Below, piece by piece: positions 41,501 to 52,193 of a stretch of 64,000 bases of DNA; the stretch's first letter is position 1; every line of letters starts with the position of its first letter. The DNA comes from Agrostemma githago (Eukaryota > Streptophyta > Magnoliopsida > Caryophyllales > Caryophyllaceae). The notes under the pieces are model-generated. The model was given only the letters and a program-made list of their open reading frames with translations. It had not been told where the DNA came from and ran no database searches. Location of the stretch: NCBI GenBank assembly GCA_958450325.1, contig OY288254.1:32063577-32127576 (forward strand), read 5' to 3'. Position numbers and translations under genes: made by a program.

Positions 41501-42616
41501 CGTCTTACGCAGTACCCTACTCTTAAGGTTCAGTGCCCCATCTTTGAATCACATCCACGACAGGGTTCACCAATACCCTCTTAGGGTTCAGTTTTTTGCG
41601 GGTTTAGTGACCTTGAATAAGGAAAAGGGTTTTGGGTTGGATTAGGCGGAGCCGCGAAGTGGGTCCGCCTAATCCAACCCTAAACCCTTTTCCGTCCCGT
41701 CTTACGCAGTACCCTACTCTTAAGGTTCAGTGCCCCATCTTTGAATCACATTCACGACAGGGTTCACCAATACCCTCTTAGGGTTAAGTTTGTTGCGGGT
41801 TTAGTGACCACGAATAAGGAAAAGGGTTTAGGGTTGGATTAGGCGGAGCCGCGAAGCGGGTCCGCCAAATCCAACCTTAAACCCTTTTCCGTCCCGTATT
41901 ATGCAGTACCCTACTCTTAAGGTTCAGTGCCCCATCTTTGAATCACATCCACGACAGGGTTCACCAATACCCTCTTAGGGTTCAGTTTTTTGCGGGTTTA
42001 GTGACCTTGAATAAGGAAAAGGGTTTAGGGTTGGATTAGGCGGAGCCGCGAAGTGGGTCCGCCTAATCCAACCCTAAACCCTTTTCCGTCCCGTCTTACG
42101 CAGTACCCTACTCTTAAGGTTCAGTGCCCCATCTTTGAATCACATCCACGACAGGGTTCACCAATACCCTCTTAGGGTTCAGTTTTTTGCGGGTTTAGTG
42201 ACCTTGAATAAGGAAAAGGGTTTAGGGTTGGATTAGGCGGAGCCGCGAAGCAGGTCCGCCTAATCCAACCCTAAACCCTTTTCCGTCCCGTATTATGCAG
42301 TACCCTACTCTTAAGGTTCAGTGCCCCATCTTTGAATCACATCCACGACAGGGTTCACCAATACCCTCTTAGGGTTCAGTTTTTTGCGGGTTTAGTGACC
42401 TTGAATAAGGAAAAGGGTTTAGGGTTGGATTAGGCGGAGCCGCGAAGCAGGTCCGCCTAATCCAACCCTAAACCCTTTTCCGTCCCGTATTATGCAGTAC
42501 CCTACTCTTAAGGTTCAGTGCCCCATCTTTGAATCACATCCACGAAAGGGTTCACCAATACCCTCTTACGGTTCAGTTTGTTGCGGGTTTAGTGACCTTG
42601 AATAAGGAAAAGGGTT
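32512..42616. repeat. 3.2-kb higher-order repeat units (3,631 + 3,237 + 3,237 bp)
   Basis: Variant monomers at 32512, 36143, 39380 and 42617 define a 3,631-bp unit followed by two 3,237-bp units. The difference of 394 bp is exactly one dimer. Each unit holds one short monomer, one 198-bp monomer with a TTTC-loop perfect palindrome, a TTAGAGTT variant and a CCGTTCCG variant, all in the same order. A shorter 2,054-bp relative lies at 30458-32511. Units differ by very few bases, so this looks like recent segmental amplification with a one-dimer contraction between the first and second units. Confidence 0.88.
33767..33840. repeat. Perfect 35-bp-arm palindrome with TTTC loop
   Basis: In this monomer the usual centre (GCCGCGAAGCAGGTCCGCC) is replaced by GCCGCTTTCGCGGCTCCGCC. 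The two arms are now exact reverse complements over 35 bp (33767-33801 and 33806-33840) around a 4-base loop. The monomer is 198 bp instead of 197. Copies at 37398-37471 and 40635-40708 sit 3,631 and 3,237 bp further on, so they spread with the higher-order unit. The right arm looks like a copy of the left arm, as expected from repair templated within a hairpin; that mechanism is inference. Confidence 0.9.
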
Positions 42617-45021
42617 TTGGGTTGGATTAGGCGGAGCCGCGAAGTGGGTCCGCCTAATCCAACCCTAAACCCTTTTCCGTCCCGTCTTACGCAGTACCCT
42701 ACTCTTAAGGTTCAGTGCCCCATCTTTGAATCACATTCACGACAGGGTTCACCAATACCCTCTTACGGTTCAGTTTGTTGCGGGTTTAGTGACCTTGAAT
42801 AAGGAAAAGGGTTTAGGGTTGGATTAGGCGGAGCCGCAAAGCGGGTCCGCCTAATCCAACCTAAACCCTTTTCCGTCCTTGAATAAGGAAAAGGGTTTAG
42901 GGTTGGATTAGGCGGAGCCGCGAAGCGGGTTCGCCTAATCCAACCCTAAACCCTTTTCCGTCCCGTCTTATGCAGTACCCTATTCTTAAGGTTCAGTGCC
43001 CCATCTTTGAATCACATTCACGACAGGGTTCACCAATACCCTCTTAGAGTTTAGTTTGTTGCGGGTTTAGTGACCACGAATAAGGAAAAGGGTTAAGGGT
43101 TGGATTAGGCGGAGCCGCGAAGCGGGTCCGCCAAATCCAACCCTAAACCCTTTTCCGTTCCGTATTATGCAGTACCCTACTCTTAAGGTTCAGTGCCCCA
43201 TCTTTGAATCACATCCACGACAGGGTTCACCAATACCCTCTTAGGGTTCAGTTTTTTGCGGGTTTAGTGACCTTGAATAAGGAAAAGGGTTTTGGGTTGG
43301 ATTAGGCGGATCCGCGAAGTGGGTCCGCCTAATCCAACCCTAAACCCTTTTCCGTCCCGTATTATGCAGTACCCTACTCTTAAGGTTCAGTGCCCCATCT
43401 TTGAATCACATCCACGAAAGGGTTCACCAATACCCTCTTAGGGTTCAGTTTTTTGCGGGTTTAGTGACCTTGAATAAGGAAAAGGGTTTAGGGTTGGATT
43501 AGGCGGAGCCGCGAAGTGGGTCCGCCTAATCCAACCCTAAACCCTTTTCCGTCCCGTCTTACGCAGTACCCTACTCTTAAGGTTCAGTGCCCCATCTTTG
43601 AATCACATCCACGACAGGGTTCACCAATACCCTCTTAGGGTTCAGTTTTTTGCGGGTTTAGTGACCATGAATAAGGAAAAGGGTTTAGGGTTGGATTAGG
43701 CGAAGCCGCGAAGCGGGTCCGCCTAATCCAACCCTAAACCCTTTTCCGTCCCGTATTATGCAGTACCCTACTCTTAAGGTTCAGTGCCCCATCTTTGAAT
43801 CACATCCACGACAGGGTTCACCAATACCCTCTTACGGTTCAGTTTGTTGCGGGTTTAGTGACCTTGAATAAGGAAAAGGGTTTAGGGTTGGATTAGGCGG
43901 AGCCGCGAAGCAGGTCCGCCTAATCCAACCCTAAACCCTTTTCCGTCCCGTATTATGCAGTACCCTACTCTTAAGGTTCAGTGCCCCATCTTTGAATCAC
44001 ATCCACGAAAGGGTTCACCAATACCCTCTTAGGGTTCAGTTTTTTGCGGGTTTAGTGACCTTGAATAAGGAAAAGGGTTTAGGGTTGGATTAGGCGGAGC
44101 CGCGAAGTGGGTCCGCCTAATCCAACCCTAAACCCTTTTCCGTCCCGTCTTACGCAGTACCCTACTCTTAAGGTTCAGTGCCCCATCTTTGAATCACATC
44201 CACGACAGGGTTCACCAATACCCTCTTAGGGTTCAGTTTTTTGCGGGTTTAGTGACCATGAATAAGGAAAAGGGTTTAGGGTTGGATTAGGCGAAGCCGC
44301 GAAGCGGGTCTGCCTAATCCAACCCTAAACCCTTTTCCGTCCCGTATTATGCAGTACCCTACTCTTAAGGTTCAGTGCCCCATCTTTGAATCACATCCAC
44401 GACAGGGTTCACCAATACCCTCTTACGGTTCAGTTTGTTGCGGGTTTAGTGACCTTGAATAAGGAAAAGGGTTTAGGGTTGGATTAGGCGGAGCCGCGAA
44501 GCAGGTCCGCGTAATCCAACCCTAAACCCTTTTCCGTCCCGTATTATGCAGTACCCTACTCTTAAGGTTCAGTGCCCCATCTTTGAATCACATCCACGAC
44601 AGGGTTCACCAATACCCTCTTACGGTTCAGTTTGTTGCGGGTTTAGTGACCTTGAATAAGGAAAAGGGTTTAGGGTTGGATTAGGCGGAGCCGCGAAGCA
44701 GGTCCGCCTAATCCAACCCTAAACCCTTTTCCGTCCCGTATTATGCAGTACCCTACTCTTAAGGTTCAGTGCCCCATCTTTGAATCACATCCACGAAAGG
44801 GTTCACCAATACCCTCTTAGGGTTCAGTTTTTTGCGGGTTTAGTGACCTTGAATAAGGAAAAGGGTTTAGGGTTGGATTAGGCGGAGCCGCGAAGTGGGT
44901 CTGCCTAATCCAACCCTAAACCCTTTTCCGTCCCGTCTTACGCAGTACCCTACTCTTAAGGTTCAGTGCCCCATCTTTGAATCACATCCACGACAGGGTT
45001 CACCAATACCCTCTTAGGGTT

Positions 45022-45575
45022 CAGTTTGTTGCGGGTTTAGTGACCATGAATAAGGAAAAGGGTTTAGGGTTGGATTAGGCGGAGCCGCGAAGCGGGTCCG
45101 CCTAATCCAACCCTAAACCCTTTTCCGTCCCGTATTATGCAGTACCCTACTCTTAAGGTTCAGTGCCCCATCTTTGAATCACATCCACGACAGGGTTCAC
45201 CAATACCCTTTTAGGGTTCAGTTTGTTGCGGGTTTAGTGACCTTGAATAAGGAAAAGGGTTTAGGGTTGGATTAGGCGGAGCCGCGAAGCAGGTCCGCCT
45301 AATCCAACCCTAAACCCTTTTCCATCCCGTCTTATGCAGTACCCTACTCTTAAGGTTCAGTGCCCCATCTTTGAATCACATCCACGACAGGGTTCACCGA
45401 TACCCTCTTAGGGTTCAGTTTGTTGCGGGTTTAGTGACCTGAAGGAAAAGGGTTTAGGGTTGGATTAGGCGAAGCCGCGAAGCGCGTTCGCCTAATCCAA
45501 CCCTAAACCCTTTTCCGTCCCGTCTTATGCAGTACCCTACTATTAAGGTTCAGTTCCCCATCTTTGAATCACATC
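45022..45575. repeat. Subfamily transition at the end of the left array
   Basis: From about 45022 the monomers carry marks otherwise typical of the right array: TTCAGTTTGTT followed by GACCATGAATAAGG, TTTTCCATCCCGTC (45323), TTCACCGATACCC (about 45390), GCGAAGCGCGTTCGCC (about 45483) and TACTATTAAGGTTCAG (45540). One monomer has lost 4 bases (GACCTGAAGGAAAAGG, about 45437). The transposon therefore lies inside the second subfamily, not on the boundary between subfamilies. Confidence 0.75.
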
Positions 45576-45586
45576 CACTACAAAAA
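45576..45586. repeat. Left terminal inverted repeat of the CACTA element
   Basis: CACTACAAAAA, exactly complementary to the last 11 bases of the element. After these 11 bases the two ends diverge (TGAAGGG here, GCAGATG read inward at the other end). By gene direction this is the 3' end of the element. Confidence 0.95.
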
Positions 45587-45597
45587 TGAAGGGTCTC

Positions 45598-45990
45598 TCG
45601 CGGCGGATTTATCCGCCGCAAATCACGATAATCCGACGCGAAATCAAGTTTGCGGCGGCTTAAGCGACGCGAAATGCCGCCGTTAAATTTCGACTCGAAA
45701 AGGAGTATATGTGTCGGCTTTTCCGACGCGAAAAACTATGCGTCGGACTTGTGGCGGATTGGGCGACGCTTGCAAGTCAAAGGGGGATCCGTAGTCAACT
45801 TTCCAAACGTCGGAAATAGATTGGTTTGCGGCGGATTGTCCCACGCAAAAATTGGTATATGCGTCCAACTTGCGTGAGATTTTCCCTTGCAGAGTGGGTG
45901 TGTGCGACCAGGTTCGCGTGGGAAAATCCCACGCAAAATGGGTATGTGCGACCAGTTTGCGTGGGAAAATCCCACACAAGCATCTGTATA
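45598..45990. repeat. Left subterminal region: clustered short palindromes
   Basis: Dense set of related dyads, including GCGGCGGATTTATCCGCCGC (about 45600), GTCGGCTTTTCCGACGCG (about 45714), CCACGCAAAAATTGG, and GCGTGGGAAAATCCCACGC twice in full or nearly so (about 45916 and 45959). They share the plan GCG-x-CGG/TGGG, A/T core, then the complement. Related motifs occur at the other end of the element. In En/Spm the TNPA protein binds repeated subterminal motifs; these are the likely equivalents here (inference). Short open frames across this stretch are by-products of the repeats. Confidence 0.8.
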
Positions 45991-46171
45991 TATAAACTCA
46001 CAATTACCGAATATTGAACGTCCCCAAAATGAAAAGCGACCTGAAAAAAATAAAAGCACATCACGTCCAACCAAATGTGCTCCTCCCGAGCAAATTCCAC
46101 ATCAAAGTTTCTACGCAGAAGCAGCAGAACCAGAACATGTTCAATGATGGAAAAGAAACTAATATATTACC

Positions 46172-46410
46172 GAGTCTACCTAATCCCAAGTTCACCACTT
46201 CACAACTTCACAAGTCTACCTAATTTCTAAGTCCACTTAATCCCCAAATTCACAAGTCTACTTAATTTCCGCGTCTACTTAATTTCCAAGTTCACAAGTC
46301 TACCTAATTCGAAAGAAACTAATATATATTACGTTAACAAGTTCGAGGACTAGTAATTAGAAAATCCATATCACTGAGTCTACCTAATGGGTCGCGTCTA
46401 CCTCCATGTT
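46172..46410. repeat. Degenerate tandem AGTCTACYTAAT repeat in the 3' region of the TNP1-like gene
   Basis: The motif AGTCTACCTAAT or AGTCTACTTAAT occurs around 46172, 46212, 46230 (TCCACTT), 46254, 46272, 46297, 46376 and 46396, often about 18 or 24 bases apart. On the minus strand it reads ATTAGGTAGACT, and its first copy overlaps the stop codon of the TNP1-like gene. The phrase GAAACTAATATAT also occurs twice (about 46154 and 46314), which suggests a small segmental duplication. This is probably 3' UTR. I see no clear AATAAA signal. Confidence 0.7.
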
Positions 46411-47781
46411 ACTACCAAACGCGTGTCCATCGTCAGCGTTGTCGTCACGACTCTGACCCCGTGGCATGGAACCGCAGCCTTCGTCAGACATAGTGATCCT
46501 CTCCTTCAACATCTCTATCGTCCTCCTCTGGTCCTGCATCTCGCGCTCATGCTGCAGCTGCCGTTCCTCCATTCTCTTCAAGTCCTCTTTCATTCTCATG
46601 TTCTCGGTCCGTTGTTGGGTGGCGGCGGTGGGTACGTACGAGTCATCAACCGCGGTGCTGGTATGGTTCATGCACGGTTTGAACAGTTCTTTGGCTGCAC
46701 TTCCAACCCCGAACACACGTTTCTTTTTGTTGAACCCCCCCGAGGCGTCATGGTATAAACGAAACTCGTCCACACGTGATATCCCCTCCCCTCCTTGGGA
46801 CATCGCCTCTTCCCTCGCTCGTACAAATTTTTGCTGAAATGACATTCAAATGTAAGATTATAAGTAGCTTAACACCAAATGATGAAGTTGAGATAATTTA
46901 ATCTGATTTAAATTCTATTGTCGGAGAACTTACGTCCACCTCATCTGCAGTGGGATCAACCCATTGACCTTTCTTGTTCTTCTTTATCTTGTGAAGCAGC
47001 TGAATCGGGGTCGCATCCGGTCCCTTCAAAATAAAATGTCAGAACACAGTACAAACCATGTTATATTGAACACAAAAAACTAATAATTTATTTTCAAAAT
47101 GCATACCATTTTATTGAAAGCTTTTGTCGCGCTATTACGCCCTAGGCAGTTGGTCCCTTTCGCTACTCCGTCTTTGTTTCCGCCACGACGGTTCGCTTTG
47201 TTCACTTCCACTTTCTTCAGGAATTTAGGATCCATCGCCCTACGTTGCAGCTCCTGGTACTTGTTCTCCGGGATCCAAGTAGGCCTATCCTTCGCCTTCA
47301 TTGCTCTCTGGAAGATGTCGGAGAGACGCTTCTTGATCCTTACCTCGTACGCATTTCTCAACTCATAGCCCGGATCGACCCTCACTCGTCTCTGTTTGCA
47401 AAAGACAAACAAGTTATTAAAAAATTAACAAATTACTTAAATAGTTCAAGTAGTAGCCCAAAATAGAATAAAAAACACTCACTGCGAAGTGGGAGTACAT
47501 GGCGTCCCTCGCCTGTTGGGGTGCCTCAGTCCAGTTCCTGTAAACGCCAGGGGCGTTCATGTAAGTGCCGATGATGGACTCGCGTAGGTACTTGACAATG
47601 TCATCATCTTCCCACCTACGACAATTTAACGAATTAGTAGTATATCGTAAATGAAATAAATATCATATGTTAGGAAAACATTAATACAATACATGAATTC
47701 TTACCAAACGCCGGTTTCGTTCCGCGAAAGGTATTTCTTATCGGCATCTGGTATATCGTCGTTGTTCCCAGCACCTGCCAT
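46384..47781 (-). CDS. TNP1-like CACTA accessory protein, Transposase_24 (PF03004-type)
   Basis: Five-exon model on the minus strand: complement(join(46384..46833, 46934..47023, 47107..47391, 47483..47615, 47705..47781)). The exons total 1,035 nt, i.e. 344 aa plus stop, with GT-AG at every intron. It starts MAGAGNNDDIPDADKK. Residues about 60-260 resemble the plant Ptta/En/Spm-type Transposase_24 domain: an RPTWIPENKY segment, a DPKFLKK...NKANR segment, and KKRVFGVGSAAK near residue 235. Residues about 272-308 are charged and heptad-like (MKEDLKRMEERQLQHEREM), probably a coiled coil for dimerisation. The C-terminus is acidic. The start lies 206 bp beyond the transposase stop on the same strand, so both may come from one promoter by alternative splicing, as in En/Spm. 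A role in binding subterminal repeats is inferred from that system. Splice sites are read by eye. Confidence 0.85.
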
Positions 47782-47987
47782 TATTACGTTTCCGCTACGA
47801 GTACCATAGTTGCAGAACGTGAAAACACATTAACAATGTACAATACTAATACTGAAGGTACATACACACAGAAAATGCAATACGTTAACCAATCTATAAT
47901 ACGTACATCTGTTTGCGCAAAATGTTTTTAATTAGTTACAATGAAAATAAACAAATTAAAGTTACGGTATTAAAGTGATAATAGACA

Positions 47988-50900
47988 CTACTCATCGTCG
48001 CTACTATCAGTCTCCTCATCCGTGTTCACTTCATTGAAACCGTCTTCCTCGATCTCATCATCATCCCATTCACTGTCGACCTCTTCCTCATCTGATTCTT
48101 GAGCAACGACCTGTTCCTCATCCTCATCCTCACCCTCACCCTCAGGCACGATCCAATTGTGAAACTCATCTTCTTCCTCTTCCTCGCCCCCATCCTCTTC
48201 ACCGACATTCCCTACTTGTTCCTCAACATCATCAGTGTCATCAGTATCTGAAACTACAATAGATGAAAGTGGTTGTACATTAGGAACGACATCCTCTTGG
48301 TATACGTTATCATCGGTGATTGGGTTGTCAATTTGTGATCTCGCCTTGATCTTAAACACCGCCGACCATTGTGTATCCTTTTTTCCCTTTGGATAAGGGG
48401 CAAAGCAAATTTGATCGCTTTGGTACGCCAACACAAAAGGATTGTGCCCTCGCAGTTTTCTTGAGCGATTCACATCTACAAGATTGTATAACTTATGAAC
48501 ATTAACTCCTTGTGCGGAGTTATCAATCCAATCACATTTGAATAGTACGGGTTTACAGGTCTTGTCACTGTCAAAATAGTGGAGCTCAATCACCTCTTCT
48601 AGTGTTCCATAATAATCTGACCCTTCCGTGGAACTCACACAGACGCCGTTACTAATTGTAGATTTTGGGACATCGACACCATCTTTGAAAGCACGAAACT
48701 TGTACCCATTTACTGAATAGCGCTTCCAAGTCTTCACCCGTGAAGAAGGGCCAGTCGCAAGAGTTTTCATGAGGGGTTCGAGCAACACTTCAGGCTTTCA
48801 TGAAGATATAATAAGTCAATAAATTATTTTAGTAAACAGTTTCGAGTAACTTAAAGTCACAACTATCATTTTCACGTACTTGATCCCGTAGCCAAGTGGA
48901 GAACAACGACTCATATTTGCTCCAAACTGCGTCACATGATCTAACCTCTGCATGTTTGGTCATGATGTACGCCTCGAATTTCCTAAATTTGTTTCGAGTC
49001 AGATGAAAAAAAATAAGATTATTTTATGGGGTTTTAAATTATCAAAACAATAAAGAGCTACTGCACTACATATGTCACTTACTCCTCGTACGGCCTTATG
49101 ATTGCACCACAGTTTCTTATGACGTAAGTGTGCGCTTGATTGTACTCAACCTCAGTGAGAAATCTTTCCTTACATTTGCCCGTAGTGCTGCCCACATCCT
49201 TTCGAAATGGTTCTACAGTGTCATCAGATTCGTCATTGTCATTGACACCGACATCAATATCCTTCGCTTTTGTGTCAATATGATCTTGAAAGTAAAAGGA
49301 ACAAAAATTTGACGTTTCCTCCAACAGATAAGCGTTACATATTGACCCTTCCACCCGAGCTTTATTTCCAATTTTCTTTTTAAGATGATTGAGGAACCTG
49401 CATAACAATAATACAAAGTATAATTACTTTCATTTTAGATGCTACGAATTGGGCACAGTTGTTAACGCAATCGTACCTTTCAAACGGATACATCCAACGG
49501 TATTGAACAGGGCCCCCAACTTTCGCTTCAAATGGAAGGTGAACGGGTAAATGTTCCATTGAGTTAAAGAAAGACGGAGGAAATATTTTCTCCAACTTAC
49601 AAATGATCTCAGCAATGTTCTTCTCCAACCGATTAATGGAGTCCACGGAAATGGTAGGTGAACACAAATCGCGGAAAAATTGACTAATCTCAGTTATGGC
49701 ATTCCATGTGTTTACAGGGACTAACTGCTTCAATGCTACAGGCAACAACCTCTCCATGAAGACATGACAGTCATGACTTTTCATGCCATGCAATATCATT
49801 TTCGAATGGTCTACACACCTAGACAAGTCAGATGCGTAACCGTCCGGGAACTTCAACCCAGATACCCAGTCACATAACGCCTTCTTCTCACTTCTGTCCA
49901 ATACGAATGACATTGACGTGGGTCGACTGAAACACAGTTCCTTAAAGTCAGCTTTGCCTTTCGGTCCGAATGACGTCTTATTAGGTACATCCATAATGGT
50001 GTTCATAAGTTGCTCAAAAAAGTTCTTTTCAATGTGCATGACATCTAGGTTGTGCCTAATCAGCAGAGTCTTCCAGTATGGAAGTTCCCAGAATATACTT
50101 TGTTTCCACCATCCTTCTTTTTTATCTTTCAACTTCTTCAACTCGTCGAAAGAAGCATGAACAATGGTAGGATAATGTTTTACTTCCTCCCATATTTCAT
50201 CGCCTGACAACCTGGTAGAGGCGATTGAACTTTCACTGAGTCTTTTCTTTAGAAAACCTTTGCAGTTCTTTCTAAATGGATGGTCGACTGGTAGAAATTG
50301 TCGGTGGGAGTCAAACCAACACACCTTACAACTTCTTGGCAAATAAAAGGATTTTCTGTTCTTACCTTGACAATAAGGGCAAGCACGATAACCCGTTGTA
50401 CTCCAACCGGAGAGCATCCCGTAAGCAGGGAAGTCATTGATGGTCCACATTACTGCTGCCCTCAGATTAAATCCCTTCTTCGTGGACACGTCGTACGTGT
50501 AAACCCCTGTCTCCCACAAACATTTTAATTCCTCAATCAAAGGTTGGAGATACACGTCCATATTTGACTTCGGGTTCTTAGGTCCAGGAACGATGAGAGA
50601 TAACAACATGAATGGTCTCTTCGAGCACAACCAAGGAGGGAGGTTGTAGGGTGTCACCATAACTGGCCAGCACGAGTAAGATTTACCGAATTGTCCGTAC
50701 GGGGAAAACCCATCAGTGCATAAACCTAAGCGAACATTGCGCGGCTCTTTTGAAAACTCGGGATGTTTAAGGTCGAACGTTTTCCAAGCTTCACCGTCAC
50801 TAGGATGCACCATGGTACCATTTACCCTTAGTCGTGAGTTTTTGTGATGCCAACGCATTTGCTCGGCTATGTTCCTTGTCGCGTACAAGCGTTGTAATCT

Positions 50901-51722
50901 AGGACCTAGCGGGAAATAAGTCAATACCTTACTCGCTACTCTATTTCCCCTCGTATTTTTCGTCTCACTCTTAAATCTATCCGCGCCACACTTTGTACAC
51001 TTCTCGTGATCGGAATCTGCCTTCCAGAACAACATGCACCCGTGGGGGCAGGAATCGATCTTCGTATGAGGAAGTTGAAGACCCTTTAACACTTTCTTGA
51101 CCTCGTAAAAATTTCGGGACATGACATTATCCTTTTTGGGGAGAAGGTCAGCTATAAAAGATATCCAACCATCGAGTAATCTTAAAGACATGTTACCTTC
51201 ACACTTAAGGGTCAACATTCTTGAAGCGGCTTCCAACAAACTCATGTCACACATGTCGCAAACCGGTAACTCAGCATTTTTCATCATTTCGAAAAAGGAT
51301 AGAACTTCTGGGTTGGGTTCATGCTGAACTTCTTCATCGCTTATGTCGTCCGGGTTACGCTCCGCCTCCATTATGTCCTCAACGGTCGGACGTAACGCAT
51401 CCTCCACGAACTCTCGATATGGGTTACTACTACCTGCTCCGTGACTCTCACTAACGAGATCAGAATCCTCACTGTGATACGTCCAGACGTAGTAGTTTGG
51501 AACAAACCCGTTTTTGTAGAGATGATCTCTAACATCATGGGCATGTAGTATGGCAAAGTTTTTGCATTTACTACAAGGACACCTAAGTTGTTCTTTCGTG
51601 TAGTGGACGTTACTATTTATGGAATAGTCGATAAATTTCAACACACCGTCTTTGTATTCATGTTTAGGCTTCTTGCGCTCATCTAATCTCTCGTACATCC
51701 ACTTCCTTTCTACTCTCTTCAT
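47988..51722 (-). CDS. TNP2-type CACTA transposase (Transposase_21 with DUF4218 and DUF4216)
   Basis: Four-exon model: complement(join(47988..48794, 48880..48982, 49083..49397, 49477..51722)). Exons total 3,471 nt, giving 1,156 aa plus stop; introns of 79, 100 and 85 bp are all GT-AG. The start is MKRVERKWMYERLDER at 51722, because the 18 codons upstream only read through an (AT)n tract. Order: Transpos_assoc-like N-terminus (residues about 7-80, with RCPCSKCKN at 47-55 and HDVRDHLYKNGF); Transposase_21 catalytic region with CTDGFSP (Asp337), NDFPAYGMLSGW (Asp430) and CPYC; NLDVMHIEKN (about 559-568), whose Glu565 is the probable third acidic residue; DUF4218 (about 645-800, crossing the first intron at PFER-FLNHLKKK); DUF4216 (about 950-1040); and an Asp/Glu-rich tail. 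No internal stop or frameshift. It should cut and rejoin the element ends in the nucleus. Domain limits and the third catalytic residue come from family knowledge. Confidence 0.92.
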
Positions 51723-51738
51723 TCTTTGTGAGGACAAT

Positions 51739-51764
51739 AAATATATATATATATATATATATAT
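51739..51764. repeat. (AT)n microsatellite upstream of the transposase start
   Basis: About 13 AT units, 17 bp upstream (minus-strand sense) of the transposase ATG. It would lie in the 5' UTR or the end of the leader intron. An open frame running through it (encoding Ile-Tyr repeats) is an accident of the repeat. Confidence 0.9.
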
Positions 51765-51976
51765 GTGCGCATGCAAAGTACGTAGAAATTATGAAATTAG
51801 TTGAGCGTGGGGAAGAACATTCAACGACGCCTAATATTATGGACATTATCTACAGAACAATGTAAACCAAGTGCAGTCAATTGAACATGCTTTCATAAAT
51901 CCGTAAACCCATTTAGACATGATTTCGAAACAGTTTCACCACCTTGGGACCTTATCACTCCAACCTAAACCCATCC

Positions 51977-52192
51977 TTGTACGTTCCATGCCACTGATAA
52001 ACACAAAATTTTGTTATGCCGATAAGAAAAAAATCCGGCAGCAATTCGCCCCAGTTCTCCAAATGAACTATGTGGAAATATGAAAAGTCCACATGTGCAT
52101 TCGGAGAACAATGAGGGAATTGCCACAAGATTTTTTCTTATCGACATAACAAAATTTCGTGTTTACCACCTAAGTGACATGAAAAGTACAAA
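51977..52192. repeat. Long imperfect inverted repeat (about 90-bp arms)
   Basis: The left arm begins TTGTACGTTCCATG and runs through AACACAAAATTTTGTTATG and CGATAAGAAAAAAATC to TTCTCCAAATG. The right arm repeats this in reverse complement (CATTCGGAGAAC, GATTTTTTCTTATCG, CATAACAAAATTTCGTG, CATGAAAAGTACAA). The loop is about 30 bases. Pairing is roughly 80-90 percent by eye. It lies in the non-coding part of the CACTA element, in the inferred leader intron. It may be a degraded MITE or a hairpin able to give small RNAs. I could not find clear target duplications. Confidence 0.8.
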
Positions 52193-52193
52193 G

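Larger units (their letters stand above)
1..45575. repeat. 197-bp satellite array (left block), telomere-motif palindromic monomers
   Basis: Head-to-tail tandem array. The phrase GTTTGTTGCGGG or its GTTTTTTGCGGG variant recurs at 1, 198, 395 and 592, giving an exact 197-bp period that holds to the transposon border. I estimate about 220 full monomers plus 20 short 84-bp ones. Each monomer has a dyad of about 73 bp with telomere-type arms, then a unique part containing TTAAGGTTCAGTGCCCC, CACGACAGGGTTCACC and CCCTCTTAGGGTT. Two main classes often alternate, one with CGTATTATGCAG and one with CGTCTTACGCAG, so parts read as 394-bp dimers. The period is near a plant nucleosome repeat length, as is common for centromeric or subtelomeric satellites. 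I see no coding function. Chromosomal location (subtelomeric, pericentromeric or knob) cannot be decided from the window. Confidence 0.98.

Noticed and set aside
1..45575. CRISPR array
   Set aside because: The repeats are contiguous 197-bp monomers with no unique spacers, in a plant-type context with no cas genes.
1..45575. True telomere or interstitial telomeric array
   Set aside because: Telomere-type matches are only about 12 bases long, in both orientations, inside a longer monomer. There is no (TTTAGGG)n run.
45650..46223. Several overlapping open frames on both strands in the left end of the transposon
   Set aside because: They fall in the subterminal palindromes and the 3' region, overlap each other on both strands and contain no domain. 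Stops are rare here because of the GC-rich repeats.
49918..51454. Open frames on the plus strand opposite the transposase, and a plus-strand frame opposite the TNP1-like exons (46387-46837)
   Set aside because: They are antisense shadows of conserved coding exons and show no family motifs.
51723..51776. Upstream ATG extending the transposase by 18 residues
   Set aside because: The extension is Ile-Tyr repeats from an (AT)n microsatellite. The family-like sequence starts at MKRVERKWMYERLDER.
51977..52192. microRNA gene
   Set aside because: The hairpin is long and lies in a transposon. Without small-RNA data it cannot be called a miRNA; a degraded MITE or siRNA source is more likely.
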